Below the pieces are notes generated by a model. That model was not told the origin of the DNA and did no database searches. It was given only the letters and a program-made list of their open reading frames with translations. The translations under genes were made by a program, and so were the position numbers. Of a stretch of DNA of 12,088 bases, positions 1 to 7,173 are shown in pieces (the stretch's first letter is position 1; each line of letters starts with the position of its first letter). This DNA comes from Avisuccinivibrio_A sp964399665 (GTDB lineage Bacteria; Pseudomonadota; Gammaproteobacteria; Enterobacterales; Succinivibrionaceae): positions 1 through 12,088 of the forward strand of contig CAYNSI010000053.1 of the NCBI GenBank assembly GCA_964399665.1, given 5' to 3'.

Positions 1-4
1 AAAT

Positions 5-22
5 AAGCCCCCTGCGGGGCTT
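5..22 (-). terminator. Probable intrinsic terminator of the ygiW-like gene
   Basis: A 7-bp perfect inverted repeat (AAGCCCC / GGGGCTT) with a 4-nt loop lies about 30 bases past the stop codon of the minus-strand ygiW-like gene. Read on the minus strand the stem is followed by T-rich sequence (TTATTT) that continues out of the window. The T-run is short and interrupted, so it may be a moderate terminator, possibly bidirectional. Confidence 0.6.
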
Positions 23-50
23 AAGGAACAGTCAGTGGAGTTAGCAGTAC

Positions 51-437
51 TTAATTAAGGGTCCTTGCCCTTTTGACATCCAGTGTGGTTCTCATAAAAT
101 CCTTATCCACCTCGGCGACGATCTCTATTAACTGGTCTTTTGATATATGGCTCCAATTTTTGTCATCATCAAGCTCAACGACAATGACATCGCCTGAATT
201 GTCGGCAAATTCATACTTGTCCTTACCCAGGAATCTTATGAGTCTTCCCTGCAGCACTACGATTTGATCGTCGTAGGCAGACTTCATCACCCCCGATACC
301 GTATTCGGGGCATTATTCTCAAAACCACGCGGAGCTCCTGATTGATATGCCTGATCGTTAAATCCCTGCGGGGATGCCAGACAGGAAGCCCCAATGCTCA
401 AGGCTGCAACTGCTGCCATTATGCTTATCTTTTTCAT
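51..437 (-). CDS. YgiW/YdeI-type periplasmic OB-fold (BOF) protein
   Basis: The 128-residue product starts with a clear Sec signal peptide: a Lys-Lys N-terminus, a hydrophobic core and probable cleavage near residue 21 after Cys-Leu-Ala. A Cys at residue 19 does not sit in a good lipobox, so a soluble periplasmic protein is more likely than a lipoprotein. After a short linker, residues about 45-125 match the bacterial OB-fold family (YgiW, YdeI, OmdA): a V-x-L-Q-G strand, then KYEFADNSG and an acidic V-V-E-L-D-D-D strand followed by Trp. Family members are small stress-tolerance proteins (cationic peptides, peroxide, metals) that bind ligands in the periplasm; the ligand here is unknown. The start is supported by a GAGGA ribosome-binding site about 8 bases upstream. 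The gene appears monocistronic, with its own promoter region and a terminator. Family assignment is strong; the specific role is inferred. Confidence 0.85.
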   Translation of the reverse strand: MKKISIMAAVAALSIGASCLASPQGFNDQAYQSGAPRGFENNAPNTVSGVMKSAYDDQIVVLQGRLIRFLGKDKYEFADNSGDVIVVELDDDKNWSHISKDQLIEIVAEVDKDFMRTTLDVKRARTLN

Positions 438-494
438 TTTGTTATCCTCACACCCTCATACCCTAAAGCTGTTAAAGCTTCTTTGATGATCTTG

Positions 495-522
495 ATTGTA
501 GAAGGGAAAAATTAGGACACAA
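495..522 (-). promoter_or_regulatory. Candidate sigma-70 promoter for the ygiW-like gene
   Basis: On the minus strand TTGTGT (517-522) and TACAAT (495-500) are separated by 16 bp. The -10 matches the consensus at 5 of 6 positions and the -35 only at 3 of 6. It lies about 60 bases upstream of the start codon, the expected place. Assigned by eye from sequence only. Confidence 0.35.
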
Positions 523-551
523 TTAGCGACCTTCTAAATTCTGCCCTGAGG

Positions 552-566
552 TGAGAATGATTATCG
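552..566. promoter_or_regulatory. Candidate Fur box
   Basis: TGAGAATGATTATCG matches the 7-1-7 Fur motif TGATAATNATTATCA at all but two defined positions. It overlaps the last codons of yihY and lies about 30 bp upstream of the proposed -35 of the ygiW-like gene. The position is somewhat far upstream for simple repression, so it could be a chance match. Confidence 0.3.
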
Positions 567-1490
567 TCTTTGGGAAGATTTGGAGATCCTGACCCTGACT
601 GAAGGCATTCTTTTGGGTGCAGGTTGTTCGTTCTGCTCAGTCTCAGTTCCTGAGGTTAAATTGGCGAACATTATCAAAAGTCCAGGAGCATTCTGTATGA
701 TGCCGCTTCTTACCAGACCCAGACATGAAGTAAACTCTGCCCCGATAAGTACTAAGCACCAACTGAGGCAAATCCAAATCATCAGAACCGGTAAAGCGGC
801 CAATGCTCCGTATATGGCCTCATAGTCTGAGAAATTCATGATAAATACTGCAAAAAGTTTCTTTAAAACCTCAAAAAGAACCGTAACCAAAAGCCCGCCT
901 GCAACAGCATCCTGAAATCTTACCAAAGTTGCAGGAACTATAATGTATATAGTTGTAATAACGGAAAATTCTATGAGAACAGGGAGAATAAAGTAAAAGA
1001 TCTGACTGGCAATGGAAAGGTTAAGACCCTCAATATTGAAAGTTAAAATTCTGGAAAAAACCCACAAAGTCAGAGCTGTGGCAAGCGGTCCTACGGTAAG
1101 CAGCGTCCAATAGATGGCAAAAGTCATGGTAACGCGCCTTTTGCCGCCCCGCCAGATCCTGTTGATAGTCCTGTCAACGGCGCGCACCAAAACGAGGGCA
1201 ATAACAACCAGCACCAGCGATCCTGTAAGTGTCAAAGATCCTGCCTTGGCAGCAAAGTCTGCAATATGCCTGCTTACCGTCTCTGAAAAAACCGGCAAGA
1301 AATTTGACGATGAAAAATCCTGCAAAGTCTTTTTTAAAGACTCAAATGACGGGATCATGGTAAATACGGACAATACCACGGTCAGGGCAGGAACCAGAGC
1401 CAGCATGGTCGTAAAAGTAAGCGCTGCCGCCTCCAGGAGTATCTGATCCCTTTTAATCCTCCTTAGAAAAAATTTTATAAGCTCCAGCAT
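561..1490 (-). CDS. yihY: YihY family inner-membrane protein (formerly 'ribonuclease BN')
   Basis: The 309-residue polytopic membrane protein is close to E. coli YihY in length (about 290) and in motif order. It begins with a short basic amphipathic segment, then about six membrane segments near residues 20-47, 87-110, 125-148, 160-190, 195-220 and 232-258. Family hallmarks visible are the Ala-Leu-Thr-Phe-Thr-Thr stretch in the first membrane helix, the V-D-R-T-I-N-R-I-W motif around residue 105, and Y-x-A-I-Y-G-A-L-A-A-L-P followed by a Trp-rich helix ending G-A-E-F. The family (UPF0761, BrkB-like) was once called RNase BN; that enzyme activity was later assigned to another protein (ElaC), so the biochemical role is unknown. 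The last 20 residues are a basic, variable tail. A GAAG-type ribosome-binding site precedes the ATG. In E. coli yihY is also in the wider typA neighbourhood. Confidence 0.88.
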   Translation of the reverse strand: MLELIKFFLRRIKRDQILLEAAALTFTTMLALVPALTVVLSVFTMIPSFESLKKTLQDFSSSNFLPVFSETVSRHIADFAAKAGSLTLTGSLVLVVIALVLVRAVDRTINRIWRGGKRRVTMTFAIYWTLLTVGPLATALTLWVFSRILTFNIEGLNLSIASQIFYFILPVLIEFSVITTIYIIVPATLVRFQDAVAGGLLVTVLFEVLKKLFAVFIMNFSDYEAIYGALAALPVLMIWICLSWCLVLIGAEFTSCLGLVRSGIIQNAPGLLIMFANLTSGTETEQNEQPAPKRMPSVRVRISKSSQRR

Positions 1491-1569
1491 CGCTTCTTCC
1501 CGATATCCCAGTAAAACCTCCTAAAATCATATAATAAGGAAGACTATTTTTTAAGTGTTAAGTGTAAAT

Positions 1570-1948
1570 TTAAAGGCTGTAATACATTCCAAACTCAACA
1601 GGTTGAGGTAAGGCGCTAAGCTCGATAACCTGCGCCCATTTAAGATCCACGTAAGCCTTAACGGCATTGGCAGTGATAGTGACATGCTGTTTCTTACCCT
1701 TGGTATCAGTAAACCGCACTAAATTGGCCAATTCTGGCAGATAGGAAAAGAAAAGTCCCTTTTTTTACAAGATCAAAACTTCCCCGAGGCAAGGCCTTAT
1801 CATGAAGCGCCGTTTTTAGTTCCCCTTTTTAAAACACCAGGGCAGTTTTTCATCGGCAGGTAAAAACCTTACATTATTCGGATATCTTTGAACTTTTAGA
1901 GGTAAAATAGCGCCTGCTTTTATCTTCCCCCAAAGATTAGGGAATCCT
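1570..1948 (-). pseudogene. Decayed remnant of glutamine synthetase (glnA), C-terminal end
   Basis: The yihY-bipA gap holds a minus-strand coding relic. The segment from the T7 run (1760-1766) down to the TAA at 1570-1572 has no in-frame ATG, and its translation ends AYVDLKW...LPQPVEFGMYYSL. This matches the end of class I glutamine synthetase (E. coli ends HPVEFELYYSV after an AYIALR-type helix). Upstream, a shift of frame at the A7 run restores an open stretch (ELKTALHDKALPRGSFDLVKK), and a further shift at the A5 run (1826-1830 on the plus strand) opens another back to 1948. Only the final 30 or so residues are convincingly GlnA; the rest is too diverged or rearranged for me to align. The position, on the minus strand directly upstream of bipA, is where glnA sits relative to typA in E. 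coli. The full gene would need about 1.4 kb, so most of it has been deleted. Confidence 0.6.
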
Positions 1949-1979
1949 TACAGGCTCTAAACTACGAAGGCACCAATCC

Positions 1980-3818
1980 ATGGATGTAAACAAGATCCGC
2001 AACATAGCAATCATTGCCCACGTTGATCACGGCAAAACCACCCTGGTGGATAAACTTTTGCATCAGTCAGGCACCCTTGAGCGGGGTGAATTGGGGCAGG
2101 AGCGGGTGATGGATTCCAATGCCATTGAAAAAGAACGCGGCATTACCATTTTGTCCAAAAATACCGCCATAAACTGGGAAGGATACCGGATAAATATTGT
2201 AGATACCCCGGGACATGCCGACTTTGGCGGTGAGGTTGAACGCGTAATGAGCATGGTCGATTCGGTCCTGCTGCTGGTAGATGCTGTGGACGGCCCTATG
2301 CCGCAGACCAGATTTGTAACCCAAAAGGCTTTTGCCAGAGGACTAAAACCCATTGTGGTCATCAACAAGTGTGACCGTCAGGGAGCCCGTCCCGACTTTG
2401 TGGTAGATCAGGTATTTGATCTTTTTGACAACCTGGGAGCCACCGATGAACAGCTTGATTTTCCTGTTGTCTACGCTTCTGCTCTGGCAGGCTGGGCAAC
2501 CCTGAACTTGGAGGATCAAGGTGATAATATGCAGCCTTTGTTCCAAACCATCATCGACAGGGTAAGCCCTCCTGATGCCAACAGTGACGGCCCATTGCAA
2601 ATGCAGATATCCTCCCTGGATTTTACCTCCTATGTGGGAGTTATAGGAGTAGGCAGGATCACCAGGGGAACTGCAAAATCAGGATTGAGCGTGACGGTTG
2701 CAGGTGCCGACGGCACGATAAGACACGGCAGAATAGGACAGGTCTTGGGTTATTCAGGACTGCACCGTAAAGAAGTTCAGGAAGCAGGTGCCGGAGATAT
2801 CATTGCAGTAACAGGATTAGGGGAGCTTAAAATCTCCGACACCATATGCGCTACAGGCGCAGTGGAGCCGCTGCCTCCTTTGTGTGTGGACGATCCTACG
2901 GTTGTGATGAACTTTTGTGTCAATACCTCACCTTTTGCAGGCAGGGAAGGAAAGTTTATTACCTCACGCAATCTTGAGGAAAGACTTAGGGAAGAGCTGG
3001 TGCACAATGTCGCCTTAAGAGTTGAAAATACTGAAGATGCCGATCGATTCAGGGTTTCAGGCCGAGGAGAGCTGCATCTTTCGGTTTTAATTGAACAAAT
3101 GCGCAGGGAAGGCTATGAACTTGCAGTTTCCCGTCCTGAAGTAATTTTACACAAGGACAAAGACGGCAGGGTAACTGAGCCTTATGAGATCCTGACTTTA
3201 GATTTGCCTGAAGAAGATCAGGGCAGCGTCATGGAGGAGCTTGGCCGCAGAAAGGGCGAGCTTCAGAATATGAGACCCGACGGTACAGGCCGCGTAAGGC
3301 TGGATTATAGGATCCCCTCGCGTGGTCTTATAGGCTTTCAATCCCTGTACCTTACCTTAACCTCAGGCAGCGGCCTTATGTACCACACCTTTGACAGTTA
3401 TGATGTCTTTACCGGAGGATCCATAGGAGAGCGTACCAACGGCGTGCTGGTCTCTAATGATACCGGGAAGGCGGTGCCTTACGCCCTGTGGTTTCTGCAA
3501 GAGCGCGGGCGCCTTTTTGTAGACGCCGGAGAAGAAGTCTATGAGGGGCAGATTATAGGTCAGCATGTAAGATCCAATGATCTTACCGTAAACTGCCTTA
3601 AAACCAAGAAACTGACCAATATCCGCGCTGCAGGGTCCGATGACAATATCATCCTGACCCCTCCTGTGCATATGTCATTGGAACAGGCTTTGGAGTTTAT
3701 AAATGATGATGAGCTGGTGGAGGTAACTCCCAAAAGCATCCGTCTTCGCAAAAAGCACCTTTCGGAGATGGACCGCATCAGAGCTTTCAGGGCAGCAGGC
3801 GGCAAGTCCCGGGAGTAA
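1980..3818 (+). CDS. bipA: Ribosome-associated GTPase BipA/TypA
   Basis: The 612-residue protein is a translational GTPase of the EF-G-like BipA family, nearly collinear with E. coli BipA (607 residues). The G domain carries AHVDHGKT (residues 13-20), the EKERGIT switch I, DTPGHADFGGEVERV from residue 75 and NKCD from residue 129. Domain II follows (the region around YVGVIGVGRI), then the EF-G III/V-like domains with VSGRGELHLSVL and VRLDYRIPSRGLIGF. The BipA-specific C-terminal domain ends VEVTPKSIRLRKKHL. BipA binds the 70S ribosome, assists 50S assembly at low temperature and affects stress and virulence gene expression. The ATG is preceded by GAAGG about 10 bases upstream, and its protein start (M-D-V-N-K-I-R-N-I-A-I-I) fits the family. 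The gene is followed by a strong terminator, so it is probably monocistronic. I could not identify a convincing promoter upstream. Confidence 0.97.
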   Translation: MDVNKIRNIAIIAHVDHGKTTLVDKLLHQSGTLERGELGQERVMDSNAIEKERGITILSKNTAINWEGYRINIVDTPGHADFGGEVERVMSMVDSVLLLVDAVDGPMPQTRFVTQKAFARGLKPIVVINKCDRQGARPDFVVDQVFDLFDNLGATDEQLDFPVVYASALAGWATLNLEDQGDNMQPLFQTIIDRVSPPDANSDGPLQMQISSLDFTSYVGVIGVGRITRGTAKSGLSVTVAGADGTIRHGRIGQVLGYSGLHRKEVQEAGAGDIIAVTGLGELKISDTICATGAVEPLPPLCVDDPTVVMNFCVNTSPFAGREGKFITSRNLEERLREELVHNVALRVENTEDADRFRVSGRGELHLSVLIEQMRREGYELAVSRPEVILHKDKDGRVTEPYEILTLDLPEEDQGSVMEELGRRKGELQNMRPDGTGRVRLDYRIPSRGLIGFQSLYLTLTSGSGLMYHTFDSYDVFTGGSIGERTNGVLVSNDTGKAVPYALWFLQERGRLFVDAGEEVYEGQIIGQHVRSNDLTVNCLKTKKLTNIRAAGSDDNIILTPPVHMSLEQALEFINDDELVEVTPKSIRLRKKHLSEMDRIRAFRAAGGKSRE

Positions 3819-3845
3819 GCGCAGGTTTTTATCTGCCGCATAACC

Positions 3846-3872
3846 GTACTGCCGCTTTGGGCAGTACTTTTT
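3846..3872 (+). terminator. Strong intrinsic terminator after bipA
   Basis: A perfect 8-bp stem, GTACTGCC (3846-3853) and GGCAGTAC (3860-3867), with a 6-nt loop is followed directly by TTTTT and further T-rich sequence. It lies about 28 bases past the bipA stop and separates bipA from glnL. Confidence 0.9.
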
Positions 3873-3945
3873 CATTTTCCTGCCTAAGTTATGACCACTT
3901 AAGCACCGAATAAGCTGCGTTACTAAGGTTTACCATCAAGGCTGA

Positions 3946-3973
3946 TGCACTGTTTTGGAACGGTCATTGCACT
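3946..3973 (+). promoter_or_regulatory. Candidate NtrC-binding site plus half-site upstream of glnL
   Basis: TGCACTGTTTTGGAACG (3946-3962) fits the enteric NtrC operator TGCACY-N4-TGGTGCA at all 6 left-half positions and 4 of 7 right-half positions. A second perfect left half-site, TGCACT, begins at 3968, 22 bp (two helical turns) from the first. The spacing puts both on the same DNA face, as in NtrC enhancer pairs. The Fis-type helix-turn-helix of the GlnG encoded here is nearly identical to that of E. coli NtrC, so a similar operator is expected. Autoregulation of glnLG is inferred. Confidence 0.4.
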
Positions 3974-4015
3974 ACATGCTTAATTTAAGACCGCACCTTT
4001 TTAAACCGAATTTCT

Positions 4016-4044
4016 TTGACAAATCCGCTTCTACCGGATGTTGA
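4016..4044 (+). promoter_or_regulatory. Candidate activator-dependent sigma-70 promoter of glnLG
   Basis: A perfect -35 hexamer TTGACA (4016-4021) is followed after 17 bp by TGTTGA, a poor -10. No sigma-54 -24/-12 element (GG-N10-GC type) is evident in this gap. A good -35 with a weak -10 just downstream of the NtrC-like sites would suit an activated promoter. The -10 assignment is weak. Confidence 0.35.
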
Positions 4045-4182
4045 AGCTTAAAAGAAGTTTTCAGCCCCGAAAATCGAGTTAAGATCAATTTGAGTGCAAA
4101 AAGGGCTTTTCTGCCCTTCATATGCTTGCTTTTCAGTTTTCATGCACTAATATTGCTCAAAAGTACTAAAGACGGGGCCAGT

Positions 4183-5277
4183 ATGCAGGATGATGCCAAC
4201 ATCGATGCCAAAACCTTGGTGGATAGTCTTTCCACCGCTGTTTTTTTGACAGACAGCAATCTGCGCATCGTCTTTGCCAACTCTGCAGCCCAGCAGCTGC
4301 TGCTTCTGTCAAGGACCAGACTTCTGCAATTAAAATTTACCGATCTGCTTGCCAAGGATCAAAAGAGTCTTATTGGATCAATTTACTCGGTGACAAAGCC
4401 TTGTGCTACAGGTTTTTTTGCCTCCCAGGTCATCCTGGTTCCCGAGCCCAACCGCTGCGTGAGCGTCGATCTTGCCATATCACATTACTCAGGCAAAAAA
4501 GCGGGGCTGGTGGTTGAATGCCGGAATACCGATTATCTGCAGAAAATAAACAATGAAATTCACAGACGCTCACAACATCTTGCTGCCCGCGATCTCATCA
4601 GGAATTTAGCCCATGAGATTAAAAATCCTTTAGGCGGCATCAGAGGTGCTGCCCAGCTGGTTGACATGACCTACGGGGCTGATGAGTCCCTGCATGAATA
4701 CACCAGGGTTATTATTGAGCAGGCTGACAGATTAAAAAAGCTGGTGGACAATCTCCTGGGTCCGCAGCGTCCCAATCCCCCGACTCTGTGCAATATCCAC
4801 TACATCATAGAAAAAGTGCTCTCCCTTGAGGCCATGGAAACCAGAGGGACGGTAAGGTTTAAAAAGGATTACGATCCCTCACTGCCAGAGCTGCCACTTG
4901 ATGTCAATGCCATGGAGCAGGCTCTTATCAATGTGGTAAGCAATGCCGTTCAAGCGCTGTGTGACAGCAGTACTGTCCATCCTGCAATTGAAATTAGGAC
5001 CAGGGCCCGTCACGGATCACGAATAAACGGCATGAAGATCCCTACTTCCCTTGTGGTGAGCATTACTGACAACGGGCCGGGGATCCCCGAAAATATCAGG
5101 GAAACCATCTTTTACCCCATGGTTACCTCAAAAGCTCACGGCAACGGCCTGGGTCTTTCCATTGCCCAGAGTATTGTTGAGCGCCACGGCGGATCTATTG
5201 AGTGCAGCAGTGAGCCGGGGCAGACCGTTTTTAAAATTGTGCTTCCCTTTAGAAAAGATAAACTTACAACTACATGA
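4183..5277 (+). CDS. glnL: Nitrogen regulation sensor kinase NtrB (GlnL)
   Basis: Two-component histidine kinase that, with PII, controls phosphorylation of NtrC in response to nitrogen status; cytoplasmic, with no convincing membrane segment. From the ATG at 4183 the product is 364 residues (E. coli 349). It has an N-terminal PAS domain (about residues 8-100, with a LIRIVFANSAAQQLL-type core) and the dimerisation/phospho-acceptor helix HEIKNPLGGIRGAAQL with His144. The ATPase domain has the N-box (NVVSNAVQAL, Asn254), DNGPGIP from residue 296, FYPMVTSKAHGNGLGLS around residue 320, and a final GQT-type strand. All catalytic motifs are intact. The frame stays open upstream to a TTG at 4090, adding 31 mostly hydrophobic residues. 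I prefer the ATG because it aligns with the E. coli N-terminus, though its ribosome-binding site is weak. glnG follows 11 bases after the stop. glnA, normally the first gene of this operon, is missing here. Confidence 0.93.
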   Translation: MQDDANIDAKTLVDSLSTAVFLTDSNLRIVFANSAAQQLLLLSRTRLLQLKFTDLLAKDQKSLIGSIYSVTKPCATGFFASQVILVPEPNRCVSVDLAISHYSGKKAGLVVECRNTDYLQKINNEIHRRSQHLAARDLIRNLAHEIKNPLGGIRGAAQLVDMTYGADESLHEYTRVIIEQADRLKKLVDNLLGPQRPNPPTLCNIHYIIEKVLSLEAMETRGTVRFKKDYDPSLPELPLDVNAMEQALINVVSNAVQALCDSSTVHPAIEIRTRARHGSRINGMKIPTSLVVSITDNGPGIPENIRETIFYPMVTSKAHGNGLGLSIAQSIVERHGGSIECSSEPGQTVFKIVLPFRKDKLTTT

Positions 5278-5288
5278 GGATATTAGCG

Positions 5289-6719
5289 ATGGATCCTAAA
5301 ATCTGGGTTATTGATGACGACAGCTCCATACGCTTCGTGTTCGATCGCGCTTTAGAGGTCAATGGTATCAGACATACCCTCTTTGAGGACGGGGAGACGG
5401 CCTTAAATGCCTTACAGAAAGAGTCTCCTGATGTAATTGTGTCTGATATTAAAATGCCGGGAGTGGACGGACTTACGCTGATTCAAAAGGTGCATGATAA
5501 AGATCCCTTAATCCCGGTCATTATTATGACTGCCCATTCAGATTTGACTGCGGCAATTGATTCCTATGAAAAAGGCACCTTTGAGTATCTGCCTAAACCT
5601 TTTGATATAGAGCAGGCAGTTTCCCTCATCAGAAGAGCTGCCGTACACCGTTTTAATATGCTAAAACGCCGCAGCGAACCATTATCGGAAGAACCCAAGG
5701 ATAACAATGATGCAGAGATCATCGGCAAGTCGCCTGCCATGCAGGAGGTCTTCAAATTTATAGGCAGGGTATCCCGCACCCATGTCCCGGTATTGATTCA
5801 CGGTGAGACCGGTACCGGCAGGGAGCTGGTTGCTGTAGCTATGCACAATCACTCAGATCGAAAAAATGCTCCCTTTATATCCATCAATATGTCTTCCATT
5901 CCCCAGGATACCGTTGAGGCAGATCTTTTCGGCAGGATCGATGAAAACAATGAATTAACCGACTGTGCCTTAAAAAAGTGTCATAAGGGAACGCTTTTTA
6001 TTAATGAAATCTGCGATATGCCCATGAGTGCGCAAACCAGGCTGCTGCAGGTGTTGCAGCACGATGAGTTTACCCCCGTAGGAGCTGCAAAGCCTTTTAA
6101 GACCGATGTCCGTCTGCTGGCGGCCACATCGCGCAATCTTGAGGAAATGGTTAAGGAAGGCACATTTATCGCGGACTTGTTTTATCGCCTGAATGTCATC
6201 CACATCAATATGCCGCCTCTTCGTGACCGTAACAATGACATTCCCATGCTTGCCAAGCACTTTTTAACCCAAAGTGCCCTGGAAGCTGGTACGGAACCTA
6301 AAAAGCTTACTTCAGAGGTCCTGGTTTTTCTATGCCGGCAGAGCTGGCCCGGGAATGTGAGGCAGCTTAAAAATTTGTGTAAGTATCTTACTATCATGGT
6401 AACAGGACGTGACATTCAGCTTTCGGATCTTCCAGCTGAATTTCAGCAAGAGCGTGCCATGCAAAGCAGGATCACCACATCCATTACCGGATCTTCACGC
6501 GAACCGACCTCCTGGCAGGAGCAGCTTAGAAATTGGGTGGAAGGCAGATTAAAGGCAGGAGAGCAGGACATTCTCTCAGAGGCGGTACCGGAATTTGAAA
6601 GGGTAATGCTCGAAGCTGCCCTGGCCTTTACTTCCAATCATAAACAGGAGGCAGCAAGACTTTTAGGATGGGGCCGCAACACCCTGACCCGCAAACTAAA
6701 AGAACTTAACATGCGGTAA
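5289..6719 (+). CDS. glnG: NtrC (GlnG) response regulator with degenerate AAA+ domain
   Basis: Partner of NtrB, 476 residues from this start (E. coli 469). The receiver domain is intact: acidic DDD near residues 8-10, phospho-acceptor Asp53 in VSDIKMPGVDG, Thr in MTAHSD, Lys in YLPKPFD. The C-terminal Fis-type helix-turn-helix (HKQEAARLLGWGRNTLTRKLKEL) is essentially identical to E. coli NtrC. The central AAA+ domain is collinear but altered at key places. Walker A reads GETGTGRE, with Arg178 for the invariant Lys. The segment after DLFG (5934-5963) reads RIDENNELTD, so the GAFTGA sigma-54 loop is absent and the region is about 4 residues shorter. Walker B reads TLFINEI, with Asn239 for Asp. 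The Arg finger (LFYRLNVI) and WPGNVRQL remain. It should bind DNA and be phosphorylated, but probably does not activate sigma-54 polymerase. A frame-compatible ATG at 5274 overlaps the glnL stop; 5289 has a TGAGGA ribosome-binding site 8 bases upstream and fits the E. coli N-terminus. Confidence 0.93.
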   Translation: MDPKIWVIDDDSSIRFVFDRALEVNGIRHTLFEDGETALNALQKESPDVIVSDIKMPGVDGLTLIQKVHDKDPLIPVIIMTAHSDLTAAIDSYEKGTFEYLPKPFDIEQAVSLIRRAAVHRFNMLKRRSEPLSEEPKDNNDAEIIGKSPAMQEVFKFIGRVSRTHVPVLIHGETGTGRELVAVAMHNHSDRKNAPFISINMSSIPQDTVEADLFGRIDENNELTDCALKKCHKGTLFINEICDMPMSAQTRLLQVLQHDEFTPVGAAKPFKTDVRLLAATSRNLEEMVKEGTFIADLFYRLNVIHINMPPLRDRNNDIPMLAKHFLTQSALEAGTEPKKLTSEVLVFLCRQSWPGNVRQLKNLCKYLTIMVTGRDIQLSDLPAEFQQERAMQSRITTSITGSSREPTSWQEQLRNWVEGRLKAGEQDILSEAVPEFERVMLEAALAFTSNHKQEAARLLGWGRNTLTRKLKELNMR

Positions 6720-6727
6720 CATGCGGT
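6708..6727 (+). repeat. 10-bp tandem duplication across the glnG stop codon
   Basis: AACATGCGGT occurs twice head to tail. The first copy encodes the last residues of NtrC (Asn-Met-Arg) and the stop TAA is created at the junction of the two copies. This looks like a recent slippage or duplication event with no change to the conserved helix-turn-helix. Confidence 0.7.
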
Positions 6728-7069
6728 CCCCTGAGCCTGCCGAGCAGACAGGACAGCCGCCTCTTAAAAAGACCCTGCCGTTATTGGGGATCCTCACAAA
6801 GTAACTTGGCAGGTTTTCTTTGTCAGGCATGGTGTTGTTTTCCTGAATTACAGACTTTTGCAGGGCACCTAAGGCAGGAAAGATCCCCCAATCTGAGCAC
6901 TAACATGCAGCTTCAATATAATTTTCCCCCACAATCTTTCCCCTCATGTAACAGCCTCAGCAACACCATATGCTCCTGGAAGTTAGGCCTTTACTTTGTT
7001 CAACAGGCTTATCATCAGTATAAGGCCGTCTGTTGTTTTAGGCAGGGGCCTGTTTTGGCCTGTAATGCT
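6728..7069. other. Intergenic region after glnG, no convincing gene
   Basis: No protein with recognisable features is encoded here. An open frame at 6806-7090 gives a Cys-rich, compositionally odd peptide with no good ribosome-binding site and is probably spurious. Two imperfect structural signals are visible: ATTGGGGATC (6783-6792) is nearly complementary to GATCCCCCAAT (6882-6892), and GGCTTAT (7006-7012) pairs with ATAAGGCC (7020-7027) ahead of a T-rich stretch. The second could be a weak terminator for glnLG. I see no strong terminator, so read-through toward the next genes is possible. Confidence 0.4.
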
Positions 7070-7091
7070 TATCAGCGGAGGCTGATATAAT
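7070..7091 (+). promoter_or_regulatory. Perfect -10 hexamer overlapped by a 7-bp palindrome
   Basis: TATAAT (7086-7091) is a consensus -10, but the sequence 17 bp upstream is not a good -35. TATCAGC (7070-7076) and GCTGATA (7081-7087) form a perfect inverted repeat around GGAG, and its right arm runs into the -10. This arrangement suits a regulated promoter with an operator, driving the DUF3334 gene and perhaps engB-gmk. No regulator can be named from the motif. Confidence 0.4.
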
Positions 7092-7173
7092 AAAGAACCT
7101 TAATATGACTGCCAATTTCAGTTATGATAGCCGAGCAGTAAACATCTTTTTTCATATTTGCCAAGGATTTTAT

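Noticed and set aside
1114..1446. 110-codon plus-strand frame opposite yihY
   Set aside because: Antisense shadow of a well-supported membrane-protein gene; composition typical of a reverse-frame artefact.
1971..1986. GCACC...TGG near the bipA start as an NtrC site
   Set aside because: Half-site spacing is 6 and not 4, and the right half does not match beyond TGG.
4090..4182. 31-residue hydrophobic N-terminal extension of GlnL from a TTG start
   Set aside because: The family is soluble and E. coli NtrB aligns from the ATG at 4183; the extension depends on a rare start codon.
6783..6892. ATTGGGGATC / GATCCCCCAAT inverted repeat
   Set aside because: Arms are about 90 bases apart with a one-base mismatch in length and no terminator or operator context; may be chance.
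6806..7090. 94-codon plus-strand open frame between glnG and the DUF3334 gene
   Set aside because: Odd Cys-, Gln- and Pro-rich composition, no good ribosome-binding site, no recognisable family, and it runs into the -10/palindrome region.
7105..7173. 23-residue N-terminal extension of the DUF3334 protein
   Set aside because: The ATG at 7105 lacks a nearby ribosome-binding site, whereas 7174 has AAGGA at good spacing.
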